DNA from: an uncultured Bacteroides sp.
GTDB taxonomy: Bacteria; Bacteroidota; Bacteroidia; Bacteroidales; Bacteroidaceae
Direction of reading: 5' to 3'
Length of the DNA: 52,093 nt
NCBI GenBank assembly: GCA_900766005.1
Contig: CAAFTU010000061.1
Coordinates: 1 to 52,093 of the forward strand
Numbering within the stretch: position 1 is the stretch's first letter; each line of letters begins with the position of its first letter. Positions 1 to 8,010 of the stretch are shown one piece after another. The position numbers and the translations under genes are program-made. The notes below the pieces were generated by a model, which was given only the letters and a program-made list of their open reading frames with translations, searched no databases and had not been told where the DNA came from.

Positions 1-76
1 AAATCTCTGCAAATCTAATCCAATATCTGTTCAGGAACAAATATTATCCAATAATTCTCTTTTGTAAACAACTCTT

Positions 77-128
77 CGCTCGGGGAGCGCCTAGCGGCAA
101 GGGGCGGGAGCACCCGTCCCGACGAGCG
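77..128. other. GC-rich hairpin-prone stretch beyond transposase end
   Basis: CGCTCG at 77-82 pairs with CGAGCG at 123-128, and a smaller hairpin (CGCTC, GGG, GAGCG) sits at 77-89. The stretch is far richer in G and C than the surrounding AT-rich DNA. It lies just past the orfB stop on the minus strand, so it may end transposase transcription or be part of the element end. There is no T-run, so I do not call it an intrinsic terminator. Confidence 0.4.
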
Positions 129-132
129 TAAA

Positions 133-1101
133 TTATACTCTGCCTTCTTCATCAATGTATTCCATAGGAGTTCTCATTTTGATACCTTGATGAGGTCTTA
201 TATTGTTATAAATGTGAATAGCTTGCTCTATGCGTTTATTCACTTCTTCAAAACTTTCATGCTCACAATCAAACAGCCATCCGTTTTTAATGGTATTGTT
301 TATTCTTTCTGCCAATGCATTGTGTAGAGGATCACCGCATTGGGTCATACTTATCTGTATTTTCCTCTGTTTCAATACATCTACGTATTTATTGGAGCAA
401 TACTGAATTCCCCGGTCGGAATGGTGTATCAGCTTCTCGAAATCGATATTATGTTTTTCATAAAAGCTTAGAGCCATGTGCAAAGCCCTCATAGGACCGT
501 CCGTTTCAAGTGTTTTGTTTAAAGCATAACCAACTATAGCCCGGCTGGCCATATCGGTCAAAATCGACAAATATGCCCATCCTTTATTCGTGGGAACATA
601 GGTTATATCCCCGACAACCATCGAGCCGAATCCTGATGCTACATACTTAGGACTTACATTCAGTAAATCCGGATAAATATAATAATTATGATGGGAATTC
701 GTGGTTCTGGGCCGATACCGGTGCTTACGCTGGACCAAGCCATTGGCACGAAACAGCGAATAACAGCTGTCTCGTCCTATAACCAGCTTTTCACCGAAGG
801 CACGCTGGCAACAGACATATAATTCGCGCATGCCTGCCTTAGGCATGATCTTACGCAATTCATTGCAGTACAATATTATACTGGTGGATAACACATCTAT
901 TTCCTTTTTACGGTTTGTGTGTTTGTAGTAACCTTGTCTAGTTATGCCAAAATAATCACAGAGGATGCCAAGGCTGCCACGCAGCCTTGGTGTAGTATCC
1001 TTCTGCAACAAGGTGTCGATTACTTGGCATCGGAGTTTTTTCGGATACGGATATGATAGACACTTTCTGCAAGGTCGATCATCTTTTCGTTGGCATCGCA
1101 A
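133..1101 (-). CDS. IS3-family transposase OrfB (DDE integrase core)
   Basis: This is the catalytic half of an IS3-type transposase. An N-terminal HTH_21-like segment (DYFGITRQGYYKH) is followed by an rve integrase core with the DDE residues visible in GDITYV, HSDRGIQY and ALAERINNTIK, and it ends with the usual NxxRPHQGIKMRTPMEY signature. The open frame begins only with a TTG at 1101 and has no convincing ribosome site; in this family OrfB is normally made as an OrfA-OrfB fusion by a -1 frameshift, and a suitable slippery heptamer exists at 1035-1041. The catalytic part looks intact over its full length. Function in DNA transposition is established for the family; activity of this copy is doubtful because orfA is broken. 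Confidence 0.9.
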   Translation of the reverse strand: MRCQRKDDRPCRKCLSYPYPKKLRCQVIDTLLQKDTTPRLRGSLGILCDYFGITRQGYYKHTNRKKEIDVLSTSIILYCNELRKIMPKAGMRELYVCCQRAFGEKLVIGRDSCYSLFRANGLVQRKHRYRPRTTNSHHNYYIYPDLLNVSPKYVASGFGSMVVGDITYVPTNKGWAYLSILTDMASRAIVGYALNKTLETDGPMRALHMALSFYEKHNIDFEKLIHHSDRGIQYCSNKYVDVLKQRKIQISMTQCGDPLHNALAERINNTIKNGWLFDCEHESFEEVNKRIEQAIHIYNNIRPHQGIKMRTPMEYIDEEGRV

Positions 1102-1397
1102 AGAAGTTCCTGCTTGTATAGTTCGTTTTGCAAACGACGATTCTCTTTAAGAAGCTCTTCGACAGTCTGTTGTAAATCACGAATGGAAGAGTCTTGCTCT
1201 TAACTTGAAGGTTGAACTGACATAACTGTTTTATCTTGGAGGTTATACTTTACAAGCCACTGTGCTATCAGCAAAGGGGCAATTCCTGTGCGTTTATAGA
1301 ATTGCCGCTTTGTTTCTGTACTGGCTAAATACTCACGAAGATAAGACTTTCGTTCTAATTCTGTGTACTTTGTTCCCTTTTTTCGCAAATTATTCAT
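1020..1397 (-). pseudogene. IS3-family OrfA interrupted by an in-frame stop
   Basis: The first 65 codons (1397 down to 1203) encode a helix-turn-helix DNA-binding domain (TERKSYLREYLAST, WLVKYNLQ). A TAA at 1200-1202 then interrupts, yet the same frame continues without further stops to 1020 and encodes a leucine-zipper-like coiled coil (SSIRDLQQTVEELLKENRR), exactly what OrfA proteins of this family carry there. The simplest reading is one nonsense change, for example CAA to TAA, in a gene of about 125 codons. An alternative is that a 65-residue HTH protein is made alone. The coiled coil normally multimerises the transposase. Confidence 0.8.
1035..1041 (-). other. Programmed -1 frameshift heptamer (A AAA AAC)
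   Basis: On the minus strand the orfA frame reads CGA AAA AAC TCC, giving the slippery heptamer A AAA AAC in the correct phase, shortly before the orfA stop at 1020-1022. Slipping back one base moves ribosomes into the orfB frame (reading on as LRCQVIDTLL), which is the standard expression strategy of IS3 elements. Confidence 0.75.
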
Positions 1398-1441
1398 ACA
1401 TTGTAAGTTTTACGAAGTGTCAACTTATTCAGTACACTACA

Positions 1442-1757
1442 AGGACTTCCGCTTATTAATCCTATAATTGTTTACGGTTTGTTTCTGCAAATCCGGATTG
1501 AGTTGACGCTTCCTGAAATCTGATACGGAAATACTGGACAAAACAAGAGGAAGAGTGAACAAGAAAAACGGACTTGAAAGAGCGCTCCGACAAAGTATAA
1601 AACAATGAAAAATGAATGCTTCATTCAATAGGGCTAATTCACAAGCAGATAAGATGAAGCCTTCACAGGCGGGTTCCAAACACACCCGATATCACGAGAG
1701 GGAATGAGTAAGTCATGCTGTAGTGTAATAAGAAAATGGGGGCAAGTTTTTGGGCAC
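1442..1757. other. Non-coding stretch with no recognised gene
   Basis: Between the element end and the terminator pair at 1758-1820 I see no gene with a plausible start, ribosome site and recognisable product. Open frames here (for example 82 codons on the minus strand) show no family resemblance and biased, low-complexity composition. It may be debris of a gene disrupted by the insertion, but nothing identifiable remains. Confidence 0.5.
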
Positions 1758-1782
1758 AAAAAAAGAGCGAATCATTCCGCTC
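1758..1782 (-). terminator. Intrinsic terminator (minus strand)
   Basis: Minus-strand stem GAGCG (1778-1782) and CGCTC (1765-1769) followed directly by seven T residues (A-run at 1758-1764 on the plus strand). No protein gene ends upstream of it on that strand, which supports a non-coding transcript. Confidence 0.65.
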
Positions 1783-1790
1783 CTCCAATA

Positions 1791-1820
1791 AAGAATCCCC
1801 CTAATGGGATTCTTTTGTTT
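1791..1820. terminator. Second hairpin with T-rich tail, possibly bidirectional
   Basis: AAGAATCCC (1791-1799) pairs perfectly with GGGATTCTT (1806-1814) and is followed on the plus strand by TTTTGTTT. No plus-strand gene precedes it, so it could stop read-through from the insertion sequence side or belong to the structure of the minus-strand candidate RNA. Confidence 0.5.
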
Positions 1821-1988
1821 CATCTAACATTCTCTTTTTTTCCTGAAAACAACTTTTTCCTAATACCTATTAAAACAATCTTTTTCCTAAAAACTAATCT
1901 AAACTTAATACCTTAATCATAGAAACTAATACCTTCTAATATATCTTTTTCTAATACCTAAAGTTGTTGTAGTTTCACAACTACACTG

Positions 1989-2019
1989 CAAAGGTACGGC
2001 TCTTTGGGAAACTGACAAT
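1989..2019 (-). promoter_or_regulatory. Bacteroidetes-type promoter driving the candidate RNA
   Basis: On the minus strand TACCTTTG (1989-1996) matches the -7 consensus TAnnTTTG, and ATTG (2016-2019) sits 19 bp upstream as the -33 element. Start of transcription is expected near 1982. Confidence 0.6.
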
Positions 2020-2344
2020 AGCCATAGCATAAAAAATGGATTTTCGGGCGTTTTTTTTGATTTAAATCAAGTAAAGACGCATTTTTAACAGTTCGGACGC
2101 TATTTCCAACTCGTTTGCGCACACAAAACAACTAACAAAAAGTAAGGTTTTCTCTGCGATAGCAAGCGAATCTAATCTTTTTGAAAGGAAACGCTTCGTT
2201 CTATACTGTATATAGCCCCTAAAACAGAAACATTCTGCACCGAAGAAAACGCAAATGGAGGCGATTTTTTCGGGCGAGTTGTATTCCTGTCCGAATTTTC
2301 GCAAGCAAACAGAGCCGGAAGAGGTATTTCTCACAACTTTTCTG

Positions 2345-2352
2345 TAACTTTG
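2345..2352 (+). promoter_or_regulatory. Probable -7 element for mnmG
   Basis: TAACTTTG matches the TAnnTTTG consensus and lies 27 bp before the mnmG start codon. I see no good -33 element at the usual distance. Confidence 0.45.
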
Positions 2353-2378
2353 CAACGTTTGATAATAAATAAGATAGA

Positions 2379-4265
2379 ATGGATTTTAAGTACGACGTTA
2401 TTGTAATTGGCGCCGGCCATGCCGGTTGCGAAGCGGCCGCCGCTGCTGCCAATCTGGGTTCGAAGACATGTCTCATTACGATGGACATGAACAAGATTGG
2501 ACAGATGAGTTGTAACCCGGCTGTGGGGGGCATTGCCAAAGGACAAATTGTACGAGAGATAGATGCCATGGGCGGACAGATGGGATTGGTGACGGATGAA
2601 ACAGCGATCCAGTTCCGTATCCTGAACCGCTCAAAGGGACCGGCTATGTGGAGCCCGCGTGCTCAATGCGACCGCGAGAAGTTTATCTGGGCGTGGAGAG
2701 AAAAACTGGATCACACGCCCAACCTGCACATCTGGCAGGACACGGTATGTGAACTGCTTGTGGAAAACGGAGAGGTCACCGGATTGGTTACGGCTTGGGG
2801 AGTGACGTTCCATGCCAAGTGCATCGTGCTTACAGCAGGTACGTTCCTCAACGGACTGATGCACATCGGACGCACCAAGTTGCCAGGTGGCAGAATGGCG
2901 GAGCCGGCTTCATATCAGCTGACGGAATCAATCGCCCGCCATGGCATCACGTATGGCCGGATGAAAACAGGAACACCGGTGCGCATCGATGCAAGAAGCG
3001 TACACTTCGACCTGATGGAAACACAGGACGGAGAATGCGACTTCCACAAGTTCTCGTTTATGAATACGAGTGTGCGACATCTGAAGCAACTGCAATGCTG
3101 GACCTGCTATACGAATGAAGAAGTACATCGTATCCTTCGCGACGGATTGGCGGATTCTCCCCTATTCAACGGACAAATTCAAAGTATCGGTCCTCGCTAT
3201 TGCCCGAGCATCGAGACGAAAATTGTGACCTTTCCCGACAAGAACCAGCACCAGCTGTTTCTCGAACCTGAAGGGGAAACCACACACGAATTGTATCTGA
3301 ACGGATTCTCTTCTTCCTTGCCGATGGACATCCAGATTGCCGCGCTCAAAAAGGTGCCGGCATTTAAAGACCTCGTTATTTACCGACCGGGCTATGCCAT
3401 CGAATATGACTACTTCGACCCCACCCAACTGAAACATACGTTGGAATCGAAGGTTATCAAAAATCTGTTCTTTGCCGGACAGGTGAACGGAACCACGGGA
3501 TATGAAGAAGCTGGCGGACAAGGATTGGTGGCGGGCATTAATGCTCACATCAATTGCCACGGCGGACAACCTTTCACACTGGCTCGCGATGAAGCGTATA
3601 TCGGGGTGCTGATTGACGACTTGGTGACCAAGGGTGTGGACGAACCTTACCGCATGTTTACCTCACGCGCCGAGTACCGTATTTTGCTCCGCATGGATGA
3701 TGCCGATATGCGTCTCACCGAACGCGCTTATCAGTTGGGCTTGGCGAAAGAGGACCGCTATCAGCTCATGAAAAATAAGAAGGAAGCAGTGGAACAACTG
3801 GTGTCGTTTGCCCGGAATTACTCGATGAAACCGGCCTTAATCAACGATGCTTTGGAACAAATCGGTACGACTCCCCTGCGTCAGGGTTGCAAACTGATCG
3901 ATGTATTGAACCGTCCGCAAGTGACCATTGCCAACATCATGGAACACGTGCCTGCTTTCAAACGCGAGATCGAAAAGGTAACTGCCGATGAAGCCGACCG
4001 CAAAGAAGAGATTCTGGAGGCAGCCGAAATCCTAATCAAATATCAAGGCTATATCGACCGCGAACGGATGATTGCTGAAAAGCTGGCCCGACTCGAAAGT
4101 ATCAAGATTAAGGGTAAGTTTGATTATGCTTCGCTCCAGTCGCTCTCCACCGAAGCCCGACAGAAGCTGATCAAGATCGACCCGGAGACGATTGCCCAAG
4201 CAAGCCGTATTCCAGGTGTATCCCCCAGCGACATCAACGTGCTGCTGGTGCTATCGGGCAGATAG
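2379..4265 (+). CDS. mnmG: tRNA uridine-34 5-carboxymethylaminomethyl modification enzyme MnmG (GidA)
   Basis: MnmG works with MnmE (not in this window) to install the carboxymethylaminomethyl group at C5 of wobble U34 in certain tRNAs, using FAD, a folate one-carbon donor and glycine. The FAD-binding GAGHAGCEAA motif is at residues 11-20, followed by the family-specific CNPAVGGIAKGQ around residue 46 and EEAGGQGL near residue 375; the C-terminal domain ends with PGVSPSDINVLL as is usual. The length of 628 residues is normal for the family. The gene starts a plus-strand run with apt 50 bp downstream. A second enzyme of the same modification, MnmD, is encoded at 20482-21183. Identification is very secure. 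Confidence 0.98.
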   Translation: MDFKYDVIVIGAGHAGCEAAAAAANLGSKTCLITMDMNKIGQMSCNPAVGGIAKGQIVREIDAMGGQMGLVTDETAIQFRILNRSKGPAMWSPRAQCDREKFIWAWREKLDHTPNLHIWQDTVCELLVENGEVTGLVTAWGVTFHAKCIVLTAGTFLNGLMHIGRTKLPGGRMAEPASYQLTESIARHGITYGRMKTGTPVRIDARSVHFDLMETQDGECDFHKFSFMNTSVRHLKQLQCWTCYTNEEVHRILRDGLADSPLFNGQIQSIGPRYCPSIETKIVTFPDKNQHQLFLEPEGETTHELYLNGFSSSLPMDIQIAALKKVPAFKDLVIYRPGYAIEYDYFDPTQLKHTLESKVIKNLFFAGQVNGTTGYEEAGGQGLVAGINAHINCHGGQPFTLARDEAYIGVLIDDLVTKGVDEPYRMFTSRAEYRILLRMDDADMRLTERAYQLGLAKEDRYQLMKNKKEAVEQLVSFARNYSMKPALINDALEQIGTTPLRQGCKLIDVLNRPQVTIANIMEHVPAFKREIEKVTADEADRKEEILEAAEILIKYQGYIDRERMIAEKLARLESIKIKGKFDYASLQSLSTEARQKLIKIDPETIAQASRIPGVSPSDINVLLVLSGR

Positions 4266-4315
4266 CCGAAGGCGTTTCACGTGAAACAAAGAGTTTAAAT
4301 AAACAATATAATTAA

Positions 4316-4846
4316 ATGATTATGAGTAAAGAAACGCTGATTAAAAGCATCCGAAAAGTGCCCAATTTCCCCAAAGAGGGTATCTTGTTCTACGACGTCA
4401 CTACCCTGTTCAAAGATCCCTGGTGTCTGCAGGAACTTTCGGACACCCTATATGAAATGTACAAAGGAAAAGGAATCACCAAGGTAGTAGGAATCGAATC
4501 GAGAGGCTTCATCATGGGTCCCATTCTGGCCACCCGTCTGAACGCCGGATTCATTCCCATCCGTAAGCCCGGCAAGCTTCCGGCAGAAACAATCGAAGCC
4601 AGCTACGACAAAGAATACGGAAAGGACACCGTGCAAATCCATAAAGATGCTTTGGACGAAAATGACGTGGTATTACTACACGACGACTTGCTGGCAACCG
4701 GCGGAACCATGAAGGCGGCTTGCGAACTGGTGAAGCAGCTGAAACCGAAAAAGGTTTTTGTTAATTTCATCATCGAGCTGAAGGACCTCAACGGGAAGTC
4801 GCTGTTTGACGATGACATCGAAGTGGAATCCGTTTTGTCGCTCTAA
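4316..4846 (+). CDS. apt: Adenine phosphoribosyltransferase
   Basis: Cytoplasmic purine-salvage enzyme that joins adenine and PRPP to give AMP. The PRPP-binding loop is seen as DDLLATGGT at residues 123-131, and the N-terminal region has the Apt-typical PNFPKEGILFYDVTT, IESRGF and RKPGKLP segments. The 176-residue length fits. Two possible starts lie six bases apart (ATGATTATG at 4316); the second, at 4322, gives a start MSKETLIKSIRK and is equally plausible. It follows mnmG by 50 bp and may share its transcript. The residue before the first Asp is His (LHDD) where many homologues have Val or Asp. Confidence 0.97.
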   Translation: MIMSKETLIKSIRKVPNFPKEGILFYDVTTLFKDPWCLQELSDTLYEMYKGKGITKVVGIESRGFIMGPILATRLNAGFIPIRKPGKLPAETIEASYDKEYGKDTVQIHKDALDENDVVLLHDDLLATGGTMKAACELVKQLKPKKVFVNFIIELKDLNGKSLFDDDIEVESVLSL

Positions 4847-5232
4847 AGAACAAAAGCAGACCACTGGTCACAAAAGGCAAAGGCAAGGCAAAGCCCGTGC
4901 CGCATAAAAGCAACCACAGATTACAACACAGCTGTATGTAGGACCCGATTCTTTTTACTCCGCTTCATCGGCAGAAATGCAACGAAGAAGATGGAAGATG
5001 GATGATAGAAAGGGGACGGGAAACAGCAGTAAAAAGGAACGTAATCTGTGGTTGGTTTGTTTTTAAAACAGGCGGTGCACCCTGAGATGGAAAAGTAGCA
5101 ATAGCAGCAACTGAAGAAGAAGAAGAAGAAGAAAACCGAGATGCATAAATCGCAGAGGATTGAGAAGCAAAAAAGCAAAGAGAAGAAGCAAAGAGAAAAA
5201 GCAAGAACGGATGAAATCAGAACGAATCGCGT
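4847..5232. repeat. Purine-rich spacer before uvrC with (GAA)7
   Basis: This 386-bp gap has no recognisable gene. Its second half is strongly purine-biased on the plus strand and includes seven perfect GAA triplets at 5113-5133, followed by imperfect AGCAAAGAGAA repeats. A 10-codon frame beginning at 5211 overlaps the uvrC start by eight bases. Triplet tracts of this kind can change length by slippage; whether this one matters for uvrC expression cannot be read from the sequence. Confidence 0.6.
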
Positions 5233-7077
5233 ATGAATACTGAAACGGAAAGCAAAAAAGAGGAAAGCAAGAGAAGTGAATATCTGAAGGGAATTGTATC
5301 CAACCTTCCGGAGAAGCCTGGCATTTACCAATACCTGAACGAGGAGGGAACGATTATCTACGTTGGAAAGGCGAAGAATCTGAAGAGAAGGGTTTATTCT
5401 TATTTCAGCAAAGAGCACGAGCCTGGCAAGACGCGGGTGCTCGTGAGCAAGATTGCCGACATCCGATACATCGTGGTGAATACGGAAGAAGATGCATTGC
5501 TGCTGGAAAATAATCTGATCAAGAAATACAAGCCCCGCTACAATGTACTGCTGAAAGACGACAAGACCTACCCTTCCATCTGTGTGCAGAATGAGTATTT
5601 CCCGCGTGTGTTCAAAACCCGCAAGATTATCCGGAACGGATCGGCTTATTTCGGACCCTACAGTCACTTGCCGTCGATGTATGCGGTGCTCGATTTGATT
5701 AAGCACCTGTATCCGCTGCGCACCTGCAACCTGAATCTTTCGCCCGAGAACATCAGCAGCGGAAAGTTCAACGTGTGCCTGGAGTATCATATCAAGAACT
5801 GCGCCGGCCCTTGCATCGGAAAGCAGTCGCAGGAGGAGTATCTGAAAAACATCGGTGAAATCAAGGAAATTTTAAAGGGGAACACGAATGAGATCAGCCG
5901 CCTGCTGCTGGAACAGATGCAGACCCTGGCAGCAGAGATGAAATTTGAGGAAGCACAGAAGGTGAAGGAGAAGTATCTGCTGATTGAGAACTACCGCTCG
6001 AAGTCGGAAGTGGTAAGTGCGGTGCTCCACAATGTGGATGTGTTTTCTATCGAAGAGGAGGAGCCGAATACGGCATTTATCAATTACCTACACATCACGA
6101 ACGGGGTCATCAACCAGGCATTCACATTTGAATATAAAAAGCGGCTGAACGAATCGAAAGAGGAACTGCTCACGCTCGGCATCATCGAAATGAGGGAGCG
6201 ATACAAGAGTACGTCGAAGGAAATTATCGTCCCCTTCGAATTGGACATGGAACTGAATAATGTCGTATTCACCGTGCCGCAGCGGGGCGACAAGAAGAAG
6301 TTGCTGGAACTGTCGATTCTCAATGTGAAGCAGTATAAAGCCGACCGGCTGAAGCAGGCGGAGAAACTGAACCCTGAGCAGCGGAGCATGCGGCTGATGA
6401 AGGAGATTCAGGAGGAGCTGCATCTGAAGGAACTGCCGATGCAGATTGAGTGCTTCGACAACTCAAACATTCAGGGTTCGGATGCGGTAGCTGCCTGCGT
6501 GGTGTTCAAGAAAGCCAAACCCTCTAAAAAGGACTACCGGAAGTATCTTATCAAGACGGTGGTGGGACCGGACGACTATGCTTCGATGAAAGAGGTGGTG
6601 AGAAGGCGTTATCAGCGCGCTATAGACGAGAACGCTCCCCTGCCCGACCTGATTATCACCGACGGTGGGAAGGGGCAAATGGAGGTCGTAAGAGAGGTTA
6701 TAGAGGAGGAACTGCATTTATCGATTCCCATCGCGGGATTGGCCAAGGACAACCGCCACCGCACATCGGAGTTATTGTTTGGGTTTCCGCCGCAGACCAT
6801 CGGCATCAAACAGCATAGTCCGCTGTTCCGCCTGCTCACGCAGATTCAAGATGAAGTGCACCGGTTTGCCATTACATTCCACCGCGACAAACGGAGCAAA
6901 CGCCAAGTGGCTTCGGCCTTGGACAGCATCAAGGGAATCGGAGAAAAAACCAAAACGGCGCTGCTGAAAGAATTCAAGAGCGTGAAACGAATCAGAGAAG
7001 CTTCATTGGAGGACATCAGCAAAGTGGTAGGTGAAGCGAAGGCAAAGATAGTGAAAGCAGGATTGGAAACGGAATGA
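5233..7077 (+). CDS. uvrC: UvrABC system protein C (excinuclease nuclease subunit)
   Basis: UvrC makes both incisions around a lesion during nucleotide excision repair. The order of domains is visible: GIY-YIG nuclease near the N terminus (GIYQYL at 30-35, YVGKAK at 43-48), a cysteine cluster (CLEYHIKNCAGPCIG), a UVR helix pair (FEEAQKVKEKYLL) that contacts UvrB, the RNase H-like second nuclease (ECFDNSNIQGSDAVA, LIITDGGKGQ), and C-terminal helix-hairpin-helix repeats (IKGIGEKTKTALL). The 614 residues are normal length. The chosen ATG is supported by an in-frame stop 21 bases upstream (5212-5214). uvrA and uvrB are not in the window. Confidence 0.98.
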   Translation: MNTETESKKEESKRSEYLKGIVSNLPEKPGIYQYLNEEGTIIYVGKAKNLKRRVYSYFSKEHEPGKTRVLVSKIADIRYIVVNTEEDALLLENNLIKKYKPRYNVLLKDDKTYPSICVQNEYFPRVFKTRKIIRNGSAYFGPYSHLPSMYAVLDLIKHLYPLRTCNLNLSPENISSGKFNVCLEYHIKNCAGPCIGKQSQEEYLKNIGEIKEILKGNTNEISRLLLEQMQTLAAEMKFEEAQKVKEKYLLIENYRSKSEVVSAVLHNVDVFSIEEEEPNTAFINYLHITNGVINQAFTFEYKKRLNESKEELLTLGIIEMRERYKSTSKEIIVPFELDMELNNVVFTVPQRGDKKKLLELSILNVKQYKADRLKQAEKLNPEQRSMRLMKEIQEELHLKELPMQIECFDNSNIQGSDAVAACVVFKKAKPSKKDYRKYLIKTVVGPDDYASMKEVVRRRYQRAIDENAPLPDLIITDGGKGQMEVVREVIEEELHLSIPIAGLAKDNRHRTSELLFGFPPQTIGIKQHSPLFRLLTQIQDEVHRFAITFHRDKRSKRQVASALDSIKGIGEKTKTALLKEFKSVKRIREASLEDISKVVGEAKAKIVKAGLETE

Positions 7078-7096
7078 ACGGAATTTTCCGCATTTA

Positions 7097-7130
7097 TTTG
7101 CACGTATCTCTTCTTAATTTCGTAAATTTG
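7097..7130 (+). promoter_or_regulatory. Promoter for dtd-mazG-deoC
   Basis: TTTG at 7097-7100 and TAAATTTG at 7123-7130, 22 bp apart, match the Bacteroidetes -33 and -7 elements. They lie 32 bp before the dtd start. Confidence 0.5.
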
Positions 7131-7161
7131 CCTTTCGGAAATAAAACTAGAAGATTAGATC

Positions 7162-7614
7162 ATGCGAATAGTGATACAACGGGTGAGCCATGCATCGGTA
7201 ACCATCGAAGGAACCTGCAAATCGGCCATCAGAAAAGGTATGCTGATTTTGGTGGGTATTGAAGAAGCCGACGGTCAGGAAGACATCGACTGGCTCTGCA
7301 AAAAGATAGTAAACCTGCGCATTTTTGACGATGAAAACGGGGTGATGAACAAGTCGATTCTGGAAGACGGCGGAGACATTCTTGTCATCAGCCAATTCAC
7401 GCTTCATGCGTCGACAAAGAAGGGCAACCGCCCCTCCTACTTTAAGGCAGCCAAACCGGAAATTTCGGTCCCGCTCTACGAGCAGTTCTGCCATGACTTG
7501 AGCAAGGCATTGGGCAAAGAAATCGGAACGGGCACCTTTGGAGCCGACATGAAAGTGGAGCTGCTGAACGACGGACCGGTGACCATTTGCATCGATACAA
7601 AAAACAAGGAATAA
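7162..7614 (+). CDS. dtd: D-aminoacyl-tRNA deacylase
   Basis: Dtd hydrolyses D-amino acids (and glycine mischarged on tRNA-Ala) from tRNAs, protecting translation. The family signatures are present: SQFTLHA (residues 77-83), NRPSYFKAAKP (89-99) and the cross-subunit GPVT motif (about 138-141); both form the active site of the homodimer. At 150 residues the protein has the standard size. It appears to lead a three-gene unit with the MazG-like gene (57 bp downstream) and deoC. Confidence 0.97.
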   Translation: MRIVIQRVSHASVTIEGTCKSAIRKGMLILVGIEEADGQEDIDWLCKKIVNLRIFDDENGVMNKSILEDGGDILVISQFTLHASTKKGNRPSYFKAAKPEISVPLYEQFCHDLSKALGKEIGTGTFGADMKVELLNDGPVTICIDTKNKE

Positions 7615-7671
7615 GCCAAAGGGAGCGGCCCATGTATCTGCTGCTGCCTGCACTGGAAAACAAGAAAGAGT

Positions 7672-8010
7672 ATGACGATAGAAGAAGCTCAGAAAACGGT
7701 AGACCATTGGATAAAAACAGTGGGGGTGCGCTACTTCAGCGAACTCACGAACATGGCTGTGCTCACGGAAGAGGTGGGCGAACTGGCACGGGTCATGGCA
7801 CGAAAATACGGTGATCAGTCGTTCAAAGCGGGCGAAAAGGACAACGTGGAAGAAGAGATTGCCGACGTGCTTTGGGTGCTTATCTGCATCGCCAACCAGA
7901 CGGGAGTAGACCTGACTGCTGCCTTGCAAAAGAGCATTGAAAAGAAAACAAAGAGAGATAATCAAAGACATATCAACAACCCAAAATTGAAAGAAGATGG
8001 AAGGAAATAA
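7672..8010 (+). CDS. MazG-like nucleotide pyrophosphohydrolase
   Basis: A small all-alpha NTP pyrophosphohydrolase of the MazG/dUTPase-like superfamily. The metal-binding acidic pattern EEVGELARVMA (about 32-42) and EEEIADVLWVL (about 61-71) is the family hallmark. These enzymes cleave (d)NTPs to monophosphates plus pyrophosphate; the exact substrate cannot be inferred. The C terminus is rich in Lys and Asn, and its last 14 bases overlap the deoC start, so translation is probably coupled. Placement between dtd and deoC suggests nucleotide or tRNA clean-up, which is inference. Confidence 0.88.
   Translation: MTIEEAQKTVDHWIKTVGVRYFSELTNMAVLTEEVGELARVMARKYGDQSFKAGEKDNVEEEIADVLWVLICIANQTGVDLTAALQKSIEKKTKRDNQRHINNPKLKEDGRK

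Larger units (their letters stand above)
133..1436 (-). mobile_element. IS3-family (IS150-like) insertion sequence, probably inactive
   Basis: Two overlapping reading frames in the typical orfA/orfB arrangement of IS3 elements are read on the minus strand. The transposase side starts near 1436, where the minus strand reads TGTACTGAATAAGTTGACAC, a TG-starting end of the IS150 type. I could not identify a convincing matching terminal repeat to the left of orfB (a weak candidate begins with TGTTCAGG at 28), nor a target-site duplication, so the left boundary is open and may lie anywhere between 28 and 132 or outside the window. orfA carries an in-frame stop, so the copy is probably dead unless the stop is read through. 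Confidence 0.85.
1758..1982 (-). ncRNA. Candidate small RNA with AGGTATTA repeats
   Basis: A promoter at 1989-2019 fires into this stretch and a terminator at 1758-1782 closes it, giving a transcript of roughly 225 nt. Just after the predicted start there is a perfect 6-bp hairpin (GTAGTT, loop GTGA, AACTAC). The body carries four exact copies of AGGTATTA (complement of TAATACCT at 1861-1868, 1906-1913, 1927-1934 and 1952-1959), often next to GAAAAAG. Near the 3' end a 9-bp hairpin (1791-1799 with 1806-1814) precedes the terminator. The only open frames are short (a 36-codon frame from an ATG near 1821 crosses the terminator). It does not match any housekeeping RNA I can recognise. It could instead be the leader of a gene destroyed to its 3' side. 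Confidence 0.45.

Noticed and set aside
1660..1700. Possible tRNA T-arm (GGGTTCCAAACACACCC)
   Set aside because: No acceptor, D or anticodon arms can be folded around it and the loop is too long.
2379..4265. mnmG as a marker of the replication origin
   Set aside because: No dnaA, dnaN, parAB, rpmH or cluster of DnaA boxes occurs around it, and in Bacteroidales mnmG is not a reliable origin neighbour.
4921..5790. 289-codon minus-strand frame with long Phe/Ser/Cys runs
   Set aside because: Produced by reading the purine-rich uvrC leader and the uvrC start backwards; low complexity and no start signal.
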